64,000 nt of DNA, from the NCBI RefSeq assembly GCF_003347515.1, contig NZ_QEII01000324.1:496001-560000 (forward strand). The letters are read 5' to 3'. Below are positions 53,551 through 63,258 of the stretch, one piece after another. Both the position numbers and the translations under genes were made by a program. A model generated the notes under the pieces. The model saw nothing but the letters and a program-made list of their open reading frames with translations. It did not search any database and was not told where the DNA came from. Each line of letters begins with the position of its first letter. The first letter of the stretch is position 1. Origin of the DNA: Rhodoferax ferrireducens. Lineage in GTDB: Bacteria; Pseudomonadota; Gammaproteobacteria; Burkholderiales; Burkholderiaceae_C.

Positions 53551-54684
53551 TTATGGCGTACCGGGCGCGAGTTTGACCAGGGTGCCGGCGCGCAAGACGC
53601 CCACAGAACCGCTCAGAATCATGGCGTCCTCATTCACGCCTTTGAGGCCCACCAGGGTCTGGCCCTTGAATTCGCCACGGGTTCCGAGTTCGACCGTCTG
53701 GTGCGTCACCTGGTCGCTACTGACCAGCTGCACATAGGGCTGCGGTTTGTCGGTGCGCACGGCGCTCAAGGGCGCGGCCAATGTGCGTGCGGTGCCAATC
53801 TCCAGCGTGCCTTGCGCAAATAGTCCCTGACGCAGACCGGTGCTGGATTCAAGCGCCAGGTAAGCCAGCACGGCGCGGCTACCGGCCACGGCGCTGGGGT
53901 TCACCCGCACGACTTTGGCCGTCAAGGGCTGGGTCGCCCCTTCAATCGTGATACGTGCGGTTTGTCCAACCTTCACCAGCAGCGAGTCCGTAGCACTCAA
54001 AGACGCTTCCAGCTCCAGGCGGCTCAGATCGACGATTTCGACAACACGGGCATCCACGGCCACGCGCTCGCCCGGCTGCGCCAGGCGTTGCGCGATCAGA
54101 CCCGAAATCGGGGCTCGCAACACCGTGTCTTGCAGGGACTTCGATGCGACATCGGCCCCCGCCTGGGCGGCACGGTAATTGGATTGCGCAGAAGACAAAG
54201 TGGCCAGCGACGACTCCAGTGCCGTTTTGGAGATGAAACCTTGATCGACCAGCGAGCGGTTGTTGTCAAAACTGCGTTTGGCAATATCCACCTGGGCCTT
54301 GGCGGATTCGGCCTGCTGCTGGGCCTGGCGCACCCGTGCCTGAAATTCGGTGGAGTCCACTCGGGCGATGACCTGGCCGGCCTTGACGAAGTCGCCTTCG
54401 CGCACGCTAAGGCCTTGCAGTTCGCCCGCCACGCGGGCCTTGACCACGGCGGAGTTGACCGCCTTGAGCGGGCCGGCGATGGCCAGGCCTTGCGACAGCT
54501 CAATGGTTTTGACCTGTACCAGATCCGTCGGCGCCAAGGCCACGACAGCCTGGATTTTTTGTGCGGCCTGCTGCGCCTGCAGCGCTTCCTTCTGCGTCTG
54601 ACGCGCCGACAGGGCCCGCAGTGCACCGGCGGCGAACAAGGCCAGGACCAGGCCGATGACCAGCCATTTCAACCAAGGTTTCAT
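53551..54684 (-). CDS. RND efflux pump, periplasmic adaptor
   Basis: A 377-residue membrane-fusion protein. An N-terminal helix (WLVIGLVLALFAAGALRAL) anchors it; then come the lipoyl-like half motifs (ARVAGELQGLSVREGDFVKAG, VLRAPISGLIAQR), a helical hairpin between them and the beta-barrel. It links the inner pump to the outer channel. The ATG at 54684 overlaps the stop of the TetR gene (ATGA), which decides the start; the frame continues upstream only inside tetR. Confidence 0.92.
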   Translation of the reverse strand: MKPWLKWLVIGLVLALFAAGALRALSARQTQKEALQAQQAAQKIQAVVALAPTDLVQVKTIELSQGLAIAGPLKAVNSAVVKARVAGELQGLSVREGDFVKAGQVIARVDSTEFQARVRQAQQQAESAKAQVDIAKRSFDNNRSLVDQGFISKTALESSLATLSSAQSNYRAAQAGADVASKSLQDTVLRAPISGLIAQRLAQPGERVAVDARVVEIVDLSRLELEASLSATDSLLVKVGQTARITIEGATQPLTAKVVRVNPSAVAGSRAVLAYLALESSTGLRQGLFAQGTLEIGTARTLAAPLSAVRTDKPQPYVQLVSSDQVTHQTVELGTRGEFKGQTLVGLKGVNEDAMILSGSVGVLRAGTLVKLAPGTP

Positions 54685-55379
54685 GGTGCAGGGTTTTCCG
54701 GTGAGGGCGGATGAGGGGGCTGCGCCGTGCACAGACCATGGAGAATGGTTTCAATTTGCACGGCGATGTATTCCTCGGGCACCAGCTCGGCGCTCGCGGC
54801 GCAGGAGCCCAAGGAGTGTTTCCACATGGCCAGGAACATCATGGGGGCCAACACGATGTAGACCCCATACTTCATGTCGATCGGCTGGAATTCACCGCGG
54901 TCCACGCCACGCTGCAATACGCGTTGGATCAGCTGGTGGCCCGGTTGAATGACCTCGTGCTCATAGAAGGCGGCCAGTTCCGGAAAATTGCCGGCCTCGC
55001 TCATCATGAGCTTGGTGATGCCCGAGGCCTTGGTCGAGCCGATGCGCTCCCACCAGGCGGTGATGCAATAGCGCAGCATGTCGGCCGTGCTGCCCTGAAA
55101 AGTCTCGAACTCGGCATTCCATTCCGTGAAGCGGCCGGAAATATTCTCGCGCACCACGGCTTTGAACAGCTCTTCCTTGCTGGCGAAATAAAGAAAGAGC
55201 GTGCCTTTGGACACGCCCGCCAGCTTGGCGACCTCTTCGGCCCGGGTCGCGGCGAAACCTTTTTCAACAAAGAGTTCCAGCGCCGCGGCCAGCAGTTCGG
55301 CCGGACGCGCGCTCTTGCGGCGCTCTCGCTTGACGAGCACCGCAGGTGTGGTGTTGCAGTTCAGCTTGGAAATGGACAT
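54681..55379 (-). CDS. TetR/AcrR-family repressor of the RND pump
   Basis: A 232-residue TetR regulator. The helix-turn-helix lies near residues 45-65 (EEVAKLAGVSKGTLFLYFASKEELF), preceded by a basic tail, and the C-terminal domain should bind the inducing drug. It is first in the tetR-adaptor-pump operon and probably represses it. A palindromic candidate operator lies at 55391-55407, 12 bases upstream of the start. Confidence 0.9.
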   Translation of the reverse strand: MSISKLNCNTTPAVLVKRERRKSARPAELLAAALELFVEKGFAATRAEEVAKLAGVSKGTLFLYFASKEELFKAVVRENISGRFTEWNAEFETFQGSTADMLRYCITAWWERIGSTKASGITKLMMSEAGNFPELAAFYEHEVIQPGHQLIQRVLQRGVDRGEFQPIDMKYGVYIVLAPMMFLAMWKHSLGSCAASAELVPEEYIAVQIETILHGLCTAQPPHPPSPENPAP

Positions 55380-55390
55380 GGAAATTAATG

Positions 55391-55407
55391 ACTAACTGGT
55401 TATTAGT
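55391..55407. promoter_or_regulatory. Candidate TetR operator
   Basis: ACTAA-CTGGTTA-TTAGT is an inverted repeat with perfect 5-bp arms, in the AT-rich stretch just before the TetR gene, where the promoter must be. The arms and spacing resemble AcrR-type operators. Binding by the adjacent repressor is an inference. Confidence 0.5.
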
Positions 55408-55528
55408 GTATCTTTTTTCCAATGGGGATGCGGCTGGCGGGCTGCGCCGCCAGCGTCTGCGTCAAATTGAGCGGGTCTGCGGCAACGGGCCGGCCTGCTT
55501 GTGCAGCGCTTCATGCCACCGGAATGCC

Positions 55529-57796
55529 TCACGTATTCGGCGGCATCATGGGGAGGCGACAATCCGCGCGCAGCATGGCAGCCAGTTCGGGCGCCGGTAG
55601 CGCTTTGCTAAAGAGGAAGCCCTGGATTTCCGAGCACAGCTGGTTCTGCAAGTACCCCATTTGCAGGGACGTTTCCACGCCTTCTGCGATGCAGTCGAGG
55701 CCCAGGTTCCGGGACAGGTCGAGAATGCTGCACACGATCGCGGCGGAGCCGGCGTCCGCCGTGACTTTGTCGATAAAGGAACGGTCGATCTTGACCCGGT
55801 CGATGGGGAATCGCTGCAGATAGGAAAGCGACGAATAGCCGGTTCCAAAATCATCGAGCGACAAGGTGACGCCCAGTTTTTTCAACGCGTGCAGGGCGCC
55901 GATGATCAGTTCCGAACTGTCCAGAATCACACTTTCCGTGATCTCCAGTTCGAGCTGCTTGGGATTCAGGCCGGTCTCATCCAGAGCTTGTTTGACCACA
56001 CGAACGATGTCGCCGGTCTGAAACTGGTGCGCCGATAGATTGACGGCCATGCGGACCGGTGGCAGCCCTTCCCGCTGCCAGGCCATGCTTTGCTCGCACG
56101 CCATGCGCAGCACCCATTCGCCGACCTCGTTGATCAGGCCGGTCGACTCCAGCATGGGGATAAAGCGGGACGGCAGGACCATGCCCAACTCTGGATTGTT
56201 CCAGCGCAACAGCGCTTCGACGCCAATGATGGCGCCCGATTTCAGGCTGACCTGCGGTTGATAGTGCAGCACGAATTCCTGTTGGACCAGTGCCTTTCGG
56301 AGCCGGGTCGTAGTGACCAACCGCTGCTGCGCCGCTTCGTTCATCGCGGCCGTGAAGAACTTGTAGTTGTTGCGCCCCTTCTCCTTGGCGTTGTACATGG
56401 CGGTGTCAGCGGCGCGCAGCAGGGTATTGGCATCCTCGCCATCCTCCGGATAGAGGCTGATGCCGATGCTGGCACCGATGTGCAGGTCGTGGCCATTCAA
56501 CTGGATGGCTGAACTCAAGGTGGCCACAATTTTTTCTGCCACCTGCGCCGAATTGTGGCTATCGGCAAGTCGGGGCAGGCTGATGATGAACTCATCGCCT
56601 CCAATGCGGGCCACGCTGTCGCCTTCGCGCACGCAGGCGCGCAATCGCTGCGCAACCTCCATCAGCAAGGCATCCCCGACGTGATGCCCAAGCGAATCGT
56701 TGACGTGCTTGAAATGGTCCAGGTCAATGAACAGGACGCCGACGTGGTTCTGGTCCCGACGGGCCTGGACGATCGCCTGGTTCAGTCGGTCCTCCAGCAA
56801 GATGCGGTTGGGCAGGTCCGTCAGCGCGTCGTGGTGTGCCATGTGCTGGATGCGCGCCTGCGTCTGGTAGCGCTGGATCGCAATGCCGGCGCTGTGGGTG
56901 GCCAGTTCGATGAGGGCCAGGTCGGCCGGGGTGGGGCCGTGCACCGTTTTGTAATACAAGGCAAAGGACCCCAGTGCCGGGCCTTCGGGTGACAGGATGG
57001 GCGTCGACCAACAAGCGCGCAGGCCATAGTTCAAGGCCAGACTGCGGTAATCGGACCACAGCGGATCGGTTTCGATATTGGTGACGACGACCGTTTCGCG
57101 GCGGAACATGGCCGTGCCGCAAGAGCCGACCTGTGGCCCGATGGCAATGCCCACCAGGGCCGTGCAATAGGCCTCGGGCAGACCTGGGGCGACGCACAGG
57201 TCTATATGCACGCCGTCCCGGTTGAGCAGCAACACACTGCCCAGTGCGCCACTACTGTTGTGCTCGATCAACCGGATCAGGCGCTCAAATACTTCCGTCA
57301 AAGGCGCCTGGGTCGCGATCATCTCCAGAATCCGGGCCTGTCCTTCCCGGAAGGATACTTCTGCCTGGAGCTGCACATTCTTCGCCTCCAGTTCCCTCTG
57401 TGCCTTGCGCAAGGCCAAATGGATGTTCGCACGCGCCAGCACTTCTTCGATCTGAAAGGGCTTGGAAATGAAATCAACGCCTCCAGCCGCGAAGCCCTTG
57501 ATTTTGTCTGCGGTTTCGGTCAGCGCCGTCATGAAAATGACCGGGATGTTGCGCGTGTCAGCCAGCATGCTGAGTTGATGACAGGTCTCGAACCCATCCA
57601 TGCCCGGCATCATGACATCGAGAAAGATGAGGTCCGGCTGGATAAACTGTGCCCGCTTGATTCCCTCTTCTCCATCTTGTGCAACCACCACGCGGCAGCC
57701 GCAAACCTCCAGATGCTCGACCATCACCCCCAAATTCGCCGGGGTGTCGTCAATAATCAGAATCGTATAGCCCTGAAAATCCAGTGTGTTGTTCAC
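55529..57796 (-). CDS. Receiver-GAF-GGDEF-EAL c-di-GMP enzyme
   Basis: A 755-residue cytoplasmic protein. The receiver (about 8-125) has the phospho-aspartate in LIFLDVMMPGMDG. A GAF domain (about 160-310) follows, with DLCVAPGLP and VGSCGTAMFRRETV. The GGDEF domain (about 325-490) has an intact GGDEF and REGD five residues before it as inhibitory site. The EAL domain (about 500-750) has GVEALLRW, DDFGTGYSSLSYL and the DRSFID segment, so both synthesis and breakdown of c-di-GMP look possible. I chose GTG 57796 with AGAGG 6 bases upstream. It is divergent from the phosphorelay genes and its receiver may be their target. Confidence 0.9.
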   Translation of the reverse strand: MNNTLDFQGYTILIIDDTPANLGVMVEHLEVCGCRVVVAQDGEEGIKRAQFIQPDLIFLDVMMPGMDGFETCHQLSMLADTRNIPVIFMTALTETADKIKGFAAGGVDFISKPFQIEEVLARANIHLALRKAQRELEAKNVQLQAEVSFREGQARILEMIATQAPLTEVFERLIRLIEHNSSGALGSVLLLNRDGVHIDLCVAPGLPEAYCTALVGIAIGPQVGSCGTAMFRRETVVVTNIETDPLWSDYRSLALNYGLRACWSTPILSPEGPALGSFALYYKTVHGPTPADLALIELATHSAGIAIQRYQTQARIQHMAHHDALTDLPNRILLEDRLNQAIVQARRDQNHVGVLFIDLDHFKHVNDSLGHHVGDALLMEVAQRLRACVREGDSVARIGGDEFIISLPRLADSHNSAQVAEKIVATLSSAIQLNGHDLHIGASIGISLYPEDGEDANTLLRAADTAMYNAKEKGRNNYKFFTAAMNEAAQQRLVTTTRLRKALVQQEFVLHYQPQVSLKSGAIIGVEALLRWNNPELGMVLPSRFIPMLESTGLINEVGEWVLRMACEQSMAWQREGLPPVRMAVNLSAHQFQTGDIVRVVKQALDETGLNPKQLELEITESVILDSSELIIGALHALKKLGVTLSLDDFGTGYSSLSYLQRFPIDRVKIDRSFIDKVTADAGSAAIVCSILDLSRNLGLDCIAEGVETSLQMGYLQNQLCSEIQGFLFSKALPAPELAAMLRADCRLPMMPPNT

Positions 57797-57979
57797 CGTG
57801 TGCCTCTCTTGCCCGTGAATTTCCCGACCCGGCCGAGTCGCGCTTTTGACTGGCAGCGCTTCACGCATTCATAGGGTCTGACAGCCAAGTGGCAATTGAC
57901 GCGTGCTTGGGGCCCAGACATGATTGGGCGCTGGGCGGGTAAGAAAAGTAAAATTTGCAAAATAGAGGACCAATACCTG
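57797..57979. promoter_or_regulatory. Divergent control region, c-di-GMP enzyme/phosphorelay
   Basis: This 183-base gap lies between the divergent GGDEF-EAL gene and the hybrid kinase. A TTGACT hexamer at 57848 on the plus strand is followed by only a weak -10. No strong palindrome was seen. An AT-rich stretch near 57945-57965 precedes the kinase ribosome binding site. Confidence 0.4.
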
Positions 57980-60175
57980 ATGCACTTAAGATTGCGCTCA
58001 TCCATAGTGTTGGTGGTCATTGTGGGGCTCATGATACCGGTATCGGTGAGCAGCTTTTTTACCTTGGGGCAGCGTCAAAGAGCGCAGGCACAAAGAATGC
58101 AAACCGACCACCAGCGCCTGACCGAAATACTGGCGCTGGGTATGCAAGAGCCCTTGTGGAACATCAATCCCACGGGTGGCCTGCCGCTGTTTGAATCCCT
58201 GCTGGGTGACACCCGTATCGTCGCCATCGCAGTGACTGACAGCAGAAACCGCGAATTCTTGTCGAAACAGTACCCGGAACGGCGCCTGGGACGCCAGGTC
58301 ACGCTGGATCGCGAGGTGAGCTATAACGAAAACCAGATTGGTCATGTCAGCCTGGAAATGGACAGTGGCCTGCTCGATAGCGAAGTTGCCCATGATCGGC
58401 TGGTTTTTGCCTGGACCGTGGTCGGCCAGCTTTTGTTGAGTCTGATCTTGATCGTCACGCTGCTGCAGCGTCGCGTGCTGGTTCCGATAAAGCGCCTGAT
58501 GCGCGAATCCGGACGCCTGGCGGAGCGCGATCTTGTGACACCATTCGTCTGGGAGCAAAAGGATGAGCTGGGCAGTCTGGGCGCCAGCCTGGAGCACACG
58601 CGACAGGCGCTGCAGGCCTTGTTCAGCGAAATTGAGGCCAAGAATCTGATGCTGGAAAAGGATATTGAGCAACGCGCCTTGACCGAAAAGGAGCTGCAAG
58701 GCCATCGCGAGCATCTGGAAGAACTGGTCAGGGAGCGCACCCGCGAACTGCAAGCGGCTAAAGAGCGGGCTGACGTGGCGAACCAGGCCAAAAGTACCTT
58801 TCTGTCCAGCATGACGCACGAATTGCGCACGCCGCTGAATGCCATCCTCGGTTATGCCCAGATCCTCCAGCGTGACAAGCCCTTGAGCGAGCGCCAGGTG
58901 ACAGGTTTAACCACGATTCAACAAAGTGGCGAGCATTTATTGACCCTGATTTCTGATTTGCTGGACCTGGCCAAGATTGAAGCCGGCAAGTTTGAGCTCA
59001 TGCCTGCTCCCATCCATTTGCCGTCCTTTTTGATCGGCATTGTCAATATCGTACGGGTCAGGGCGGAGCAAAAAAACTTGCAGTTCTGCTTTGAAGCGCA
59101 GACAGATTTGCCCAGTGCCGTGCTGCTTGACGAAAAACGCGTGCGCCAAGTCTTGCTCAACTTGCTGGGCAACGCCATCAAGTTCACCGACAGCGGGCAA
59201 GTCACGCTGAAAGTATCGCGTTCAGGCGCGGGGCCTAAGGAGATGCGTTTGCACTTTGAAATTCAGGACACCGGTGTGGGGATGAGTCCGGGCCAATTGG
59301 GGCATATCTTTCAGCCTTTTGAACAAGTGGGTGAGGCGCAACGTAAATTCGGTGGCACGGGGCTGGGCTTGTCCATCAGCCGCCAATTGGTGCGCTTGAT
59401 GGACAGCGATATTCAGGTGGACAGTGAGGTCGGTAGAGGCAGCACATTCAGCTTTGAAATTCTGGTGCAGCCAAGCACCATCGAAGTCCCGGCTGCCACG
59501 CCGGAACGTGTGGTGATCAGTTATCAAGGTGCCCGCAAGAAGGCATTGATCGTCGACGATGTGGAGGCGAACCGGGACGTGTTGAAGGCCTTGCTGACCG
59601 ATCTTGGCTTTGATGTCGGCCTGGCAGAGAATGGGCTGGAAGGCGTGGAGCAGGCCTTCAAGACGCGGCCCGACGTCATCTTGATGGACATCCATATGCC
59701 GGTGATGGATGGTCTGGAGGCCATGCGCTGCATTCGTCATATGGCCGGCATGGAGCAGGTGACCCTCATCGCGATCTCCGCCAGCGTCACCCCGGAAGAC
59801 CAGGATGAGGCGATCTTGGCAGGTGCCAATGCATTCATGGGCAAACCGGTTCAGCAAACCCTTTTGCTGGAAAAACTCGCTGAATTTCTGGACCTGACCC
59901 TCAACTATGATGCATTGTTGGATGACAAGCATGCGGACGTGACCGCGAGAACCGCCGAACTGTTTGCGCCACCCGAGGATGAGATAGACGTGCTGTATCA
60001 ACTCGCCCGGGGGGGCAATATGCGCGATATCCGAAAGCGCGCGGATCACATTGAAGCCATGGATATCAGGTACCAGGCCTTTGCCGACCGATTGAGGCAA
60101 TTGGCAAAAACGTATCAATCAAAAGCCATACTGGAAATGGTCAATGAGTACGCCAAACCGAGATCATCCGAATGA
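57980..60175 (+). CDS. Membrane hybrid histidine kinase
   Basis: A 731-residue sensor. Two membrane helices (about 9-30 and 140-162) flank a periplasmic domain of some 110 residues, followed by HAMP, a coiled coil, HisKA (SMTHELRTPLNAILGYAQ, phospho-His), a GHKL ATPase domain (NLLGNAIKFTDSGQV, GGTGLGLSISRQLV) and a receiver with MDIHMPVMDG. The last about 100 residues are helical, with no clear HPt histidine. ATG 57980 follows GAGGA at a rather long 11-base distance. The next gene overlaps it (ATGA), so the two kinases form one relay. An orphan periplasmic binding protein two genes on may present a ligand to the sensor domain. Confidence 0.9.
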   Translation: MHLRLRSSIVLVVIVGLMIPVSVSSFFTLGQRQRAQAQRMQTDHQRLTEILALGMQEPLWNINPTGGLPLFESLLGDTRIVAIAVTDSRNREFLSKQYPERRLGRQVTLDREVSYNENQIGHVSLEMDSGLLDSEVAHDRLVFAWTVVGQLLLSLILIVTLLQRRVLVPIKRLMRESGRLAERDLVTPFVWEQKDELGSLGASLEHTRQALQALFSEIEAKNLMLEKDIEQRALTEKELQGHREHLEELVRERTRELQAAKERADVANQAKSTFLSSMTHELRTPLNAILGYAQILQRDKPLSERQVTGLTTIQQSGEHLLTLISDLLDLAKIEAGKFELMPAPIHLPSFLIGIVNIVRVRAEQKNLQFCFEAQTDLPSAVLLDEKRVRQVLLNLLGNAIKFTDSGQVTLKVSRSGAGPKEMRLHFEIQDTGVGMSPGQLGHIFQPFEQVGEAQRKFGGTGLGLSISRQLVRLMDSDIQVDSEVGRGSTFSFEILVQPSTIEVPAATPERVVISYQGARKKALIVDDVEANRDVLKALLTDLGFDVGLAENGLEGVEQAFKTRPDVILMDIHMPVMDGLEAMRCIRHMAGMEQVTLIAISASVTPEDQDEAILAGANAFMGKPVQQTLLLEKLAEFLDLTLNYDALLDDKHADVTARTAELFAPPEDEIDVLYQLARGGNMRDIRKRADHIEAMDIRYQAFADRLRQLAKTYQSKAILEMVNEYAKPRSSE

Positions 60176-61503
60176 GCGCAAACGTTGAGAAGACCCCGCA
60201 CGCTGCGGTCATCCTGATCATTGATGACACGCCCGCCAATGTGGCCATGCTGGCGGACTACCTTGACGACTTGGGTTTGCGTGTCGTGGTCGCGCAGGAT
60301 GGAGAGGAGGGGCTCGGACGCGCTGAATTCGTCAAGCCTGATCTGATATTGCTCGACGTGATGATGCCGGGCATGGATGGGTTTGAGACTTGTCGGCGCC
60401 TGAAGATGAGTGAGGCTGTCCGGGACATTCCGGTGATTTTCATGACCGCGTTGACGGACACGCAGAGTGTGGTCAAAGGCTTCAAGGTCGGCGGCGTTGA
60501 CTATGTGACCAAGCCAGTCCAGATCGAAGAGGTGTGGGCGCGAGTCAAGACACATCTGGACTTGCGTGCCATGCACCAGCAACTGACCCAACAAAACCAG
60601 GTATTGCGTCAGGAGATGGAAATACGCCTGGAAACAGAAGAAGCACTGCGTAAACTCAGTGCCGAGCAGCAGTTATTGATTGCCAAATTGCAGGCGGCGC
60701 ACGATCAACTATTGCAGTCGGAAAAAATGGCCTCGCTCGGTCAGCTGGCCGCTGGCATTGCGCACGAAATCAACAACCCCATCGGGTTTGTGAACTCCAA
60801 TATGGGTTCCTTGCAGAACTACTTTGAGACCTTGTTCGCGGCGCTCGATGCCTGCGAACAGGTGGTCGCTGAATCGCCCAACAGCACACAAATTGTTGCG
60901 CGCTTTGCGCAAGTGAAGGAAGAATCCGAAATCGATTTCCTGAAACAGGACATTGTCGATTTGATGAAGGAGTCCAGGGACGGCTTGAAACGGGTGAAGG
61001 ATATCGTGCAGTCACTCAAGGATTTTTCTCATGTCGGCGAAGCCAACTGGCAGGACGCCGACCTGCATCACGGCCTGGACAGCACGCTGAACATCGTCAA
61101 CAACGAGATCAAATACAAGGCTGACGTCGTCAAACAATATGGTCAGCTGCCGCTGGTGAGATGTCTGGCCTCGCAGTTGAATCAGGTCTTCATGAACCTG
61201 CTGATCAATGCGGCGCACGCCATCAAGGAGCGCGGCACCATCACCGTGCGCACCGGCGTCGTCAACGACTGGGTCTGGGTGGAAATATGCGACACCGGCG
61301 CTGGCATTCCCGAGGACATCATGAATCGCATCTTCGAACCGTTTTTCACGACCAAACCGGTTGGCAGCGGCACCGGCCTGGGCCTGTCTCTCTCGTATGG
61401 CATCGTGCGCAAGCATGGCGGCAGGATAGAAGTGCGCAGCGAACTGAACAAGGGAAGCAGCTTCACGGTGCATTTGCCGGTCAATCCAGCGAATCCGGGT
61501 TAG
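60172..61503 (+). CDS. Receiver-histidine kinase (REC-HisKA-HATPase)
   Basis: A 443-residue soluble kinase. The N-terminal receiver has LILLDVMMPGMDG and FMTAL, and closely resembles the receiver of the divergent GGDEF-EAL protein (both begin with an IIDDTPAN stretch). A coiled coil (about 125-180) leads to the HisKA helix with the phospho-histidine in LAAGIAHEINNPIGF, and a HATPase domain (INAAHAIKERG, GTGLGLSLSYGIV). It should accept phosphate from the membrane kinase and pass it on. The output is not encoded within the protein; the receiver of the GGDEF-EAL enzyme is the closest candidate. Confidence 0.9.
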   Translation: MSANVEKTPHAAVILIIDDTPANVAMLADYLDDLGLRVVVAQDGEEGLGRAEFVKPDLILLDVMMPGMDGFETCRRLKMSEAVRDIPVIFMTALTDTQSVVKGFKVGGVDYVTKPVQIEEVWARVKTHLDLRAMHQQLTQQNQVLRQEMEIRLETEEALRKLSAEQQLLIAKLQAAHDQLLQSEKMASLGQLAAGIAHEINNPIGFVNSNMGSLQNYFETLFAALDACEQVVAESPNSTQIVARFAQVKEESEIDFLKQDIVDLMKESRDGLKRVKDIVQSLKDFSHVGEANWQDADLHHGLDSTLNIVNNEIKYKADVVKQYGQLPLVRCLASQLNQVFMNLLINAAHAIKERGTITVRTGVVNDWVWVEICDTGAGIPEDIMNRIFEPFFTTKPVGSGTGLGLSLSYGIVRKHGGRIEVRSELNKGSSFTVHLPVNPANPG

Positions 61504-61612
61504 CACTCCGTTCAGTTTTCAGATTGCTGTGCATAATTTCGCCCAGGGGCTGCGTCGGAAAATCAGGTCTGCCCGCACGTTTGCGATTCTCTTTTCAACC
61601 GGATGAGACACT

Positions 61613-62671
61613 ATGAAAAATATTAAGAACTCGTCACTTGCTCGTTGCGCCATCGTCGCGATGGCTTTATTGCTGGGTCAGCAAGCGTTCGGGGAAAAAT
61701 GGGATGGGCCCACCAGCGGCCCGATCAAACAAGCGGCGAAAAAAGTCCTGTTCATTTCACAAGACTTCAAGAACGGAGGCATTTCGACGGCGTATCGAGG
61801 TTTTTCTGCCGCAGCAGCAGAGCTCGGCTGGGACGTCAATGTGGTCGATGGGAAAAGCGATGTCAAGACCATTCACGCTGCGTTCCTCGATGCGATCCAC
61901 TCACATCAGGATGCCATTGTCCTTGGCGGATTTCAAACCGATGAATTCAAAGATGTCGTCGCGCTTGCCAAACAGTCCAAGATCATTCTGGCTGGCTGGC
62001 ACGCCGCAGCGGAGCCGGGACCAAGCAAAGATCTTTTCATCAACATTGCGACGGAATCCTCCGAAGTCGCCAGAATGGCCGCCGACTACGCGATCCAAAG
62101 CGGAAGCGGGAATGTGGGGGTGATCATTTTCAATGACAATCGTTTTGGCGTAGCCAACGCCAAAACGCAGCGCATGAAAGAGATTGTTGAACAGTGCAAA
62201 AAATGCAAGGTTTTGGCGGTGGAAAACCTGCTCATTTCAAATGCGGGGAAGGACATTCCAGCGGCCGTTGTACGACTCGACAAGACCTATGGCAAAGCCT
62301 GGACGCACACATTGGCCATCAATGACGTGTATTTTGATGCCATGAATTTCCCCCTGGTGTCCATCGGAAGACTCGACATCAAGAATATATCTGCCGGTGA
62401 CGGCTCCAATGTTGCCCTGAGCCGTATCAAGGGCGGGCTATCGCAACAAATCGCGACCGTGGCCGAGCCCACAAATATGCAGGGCTGGCAATTGGCCGAT
62501 GAGTTGAACCGCGCATTTGCCGGCGTCGCCTCAAGTGGCTACGTGAGCAAGCCCATCCTGGTCACGACCCAATTGTTGAAACAGATCGGTACTGCCGCCA
62601 TCGATTCCGAAATCCCCTATGGAAAAGCTTATCGAGCCATCTGGCAAGTGAAGGCTGTTGAGAAGCCATGA
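61613..62671 (+). CDS. Orphan periplasmic sugar-binding-type protein
   Basis: A 352-residue precursor. The signal peptide ends near residue 27 (LGQQAFGEKW). The mature part is a type I periplasmic binding protein, like LacI/RbsB ligand domains: KKVLFISQDFKNGG, AIVLGGFQTDEFKDVV, IATESSEVARMAADYAI and GVIIFNDNRFGVANA. No permease or ATPase is near, so it is more likely to sense than to import, as TorT or LuxP do for their kinases. The closest kinase, with a periplasmic domain, is two genes upstream. A CATAAT hexamer at 61532-61537 may be its -10 element. Confidence 0.87.
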   Translation: MKNIKNSSLARCAIVAMALLLGQQAFGEKWDGPTSGPIKQAAKKVLFISQDFKNGGISTAYRGFSAAAAELGWDVNVVDGKSDVKTIHAAFLDAIHSHQDAIVLGGFQTDEFKDVVALAKQSKIILAGWHAAAEPGPSKDLFINIATESSEVARMAADYAIQSGSGNVGVIIFNDNRFGVANAKTQRMKEIVEQCKKCKVLAVENLLISNAGKDIPAAVVRLDKTYGKAWTHTLAINDVYFDAMNFPLVSIGRLDIKNISAGDGSNVALSRIKGGLSQQIATVAEPTNMQGWQLADELNRAFAGVASSGYVSKPILVTTQLLKQIGTAAIDSEIPYGKAYRAIWQVKAVEKP

Positions 62672-62715
62672 TTTCGTTGTTGCTGGCATTCTCAATCCTT
62701 TAAAGGAGAAATTTC

Positions 62716-63258
62716 ATGTCCGATTCCCCGCAAACCATTGCCCTGGGCGGTGGCTGCTTCTGGTGCACCGAGGCCGTGTATGTGCAAGTGCGCGGCGTGG
62801 TCGACGTGGAGTCCGGCTACAGCAACGGCCACACTGCCAAGCCCAGTTACGAGCAGGTCTGCACCGGCAGCACAGGCCATAACGAGGTTGTCAAGTTGGC
62901 GTTTGACCCGGCCCAAATCAGCGTGCGTGAAATTCTGGAAATTTTCTTCGTCATCCATGACCCGACCACGCTGAACCGGCAGGGCCATGACAGCGGCACC
63001 CAGTACCGCAGCGGCATTTATTTTTCCACGCCCGAGCAGGAGACGGTTGCCAAAGACGTGATTCGCGAGATGAGCGAGAGCGGCGTGTACAGCCGCCCCA
63101 TCGTGACCGAGGTCCTGCCGCTGGCCAACTACTGGCCGGCCGAGGATTACCACCAGGACTTTTTTGCGAACAACCCGGGCCAGGGCTATTGTGTTGCCGT
63201 GGCCGCGCCCAAGGTCGCCAAGTTTCGCAAGACCTTTGCGCGTCTGGTGCGCGATTGA
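62716..63258 (+). CDS. msrA: Peptide methionine (S)-S-oxide reductase
   Basis: A 180-residue MsrA. GGGCFWCTEAVY carries the catalytic cysteine (GCFWC), and the conserved SGYSNGH and YRSGIYF segments follow. It reduces methionine-S-sulphoxide in proteins. There is no second-domain MsrB and no long C-terminal cysteine tail. AAAGGAG lies 9 bases before the ATG. The GGDEF gene begins at its stop codon. Confidence 0.93.
   Translation: MSDSPQTIALGGGCFWCTEAVYVQVRGVVDVESGYSNGHTAKPSYEQVCTGSTGHNEVVKLAFDPAQISVREILEIFFVIHDPTTLNRQGHDSGTQYRSGIYFSTPEQETVAKDVIREMSESGVYSRPIVTEVLPLANYWPAEDYHQDFFANNPGQGYCVAVAAPKVAKFRKTFARLVRD

Noticed and set aside
55433..55454. Perfect 8-bp stem GCTGGCGG/CCGCCAGC considered as a terminator
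   Set aside because: No T run follows on either strand; the minus strand reads into a run of A. It may be structure only.
57848..57876. Sigma-70 promoter TTGACT before the hybrid kinase
   Set aside because: The -10 at the right distance (TCATAG) matches poorly, so I kept it only as a remark on the intergenic region.
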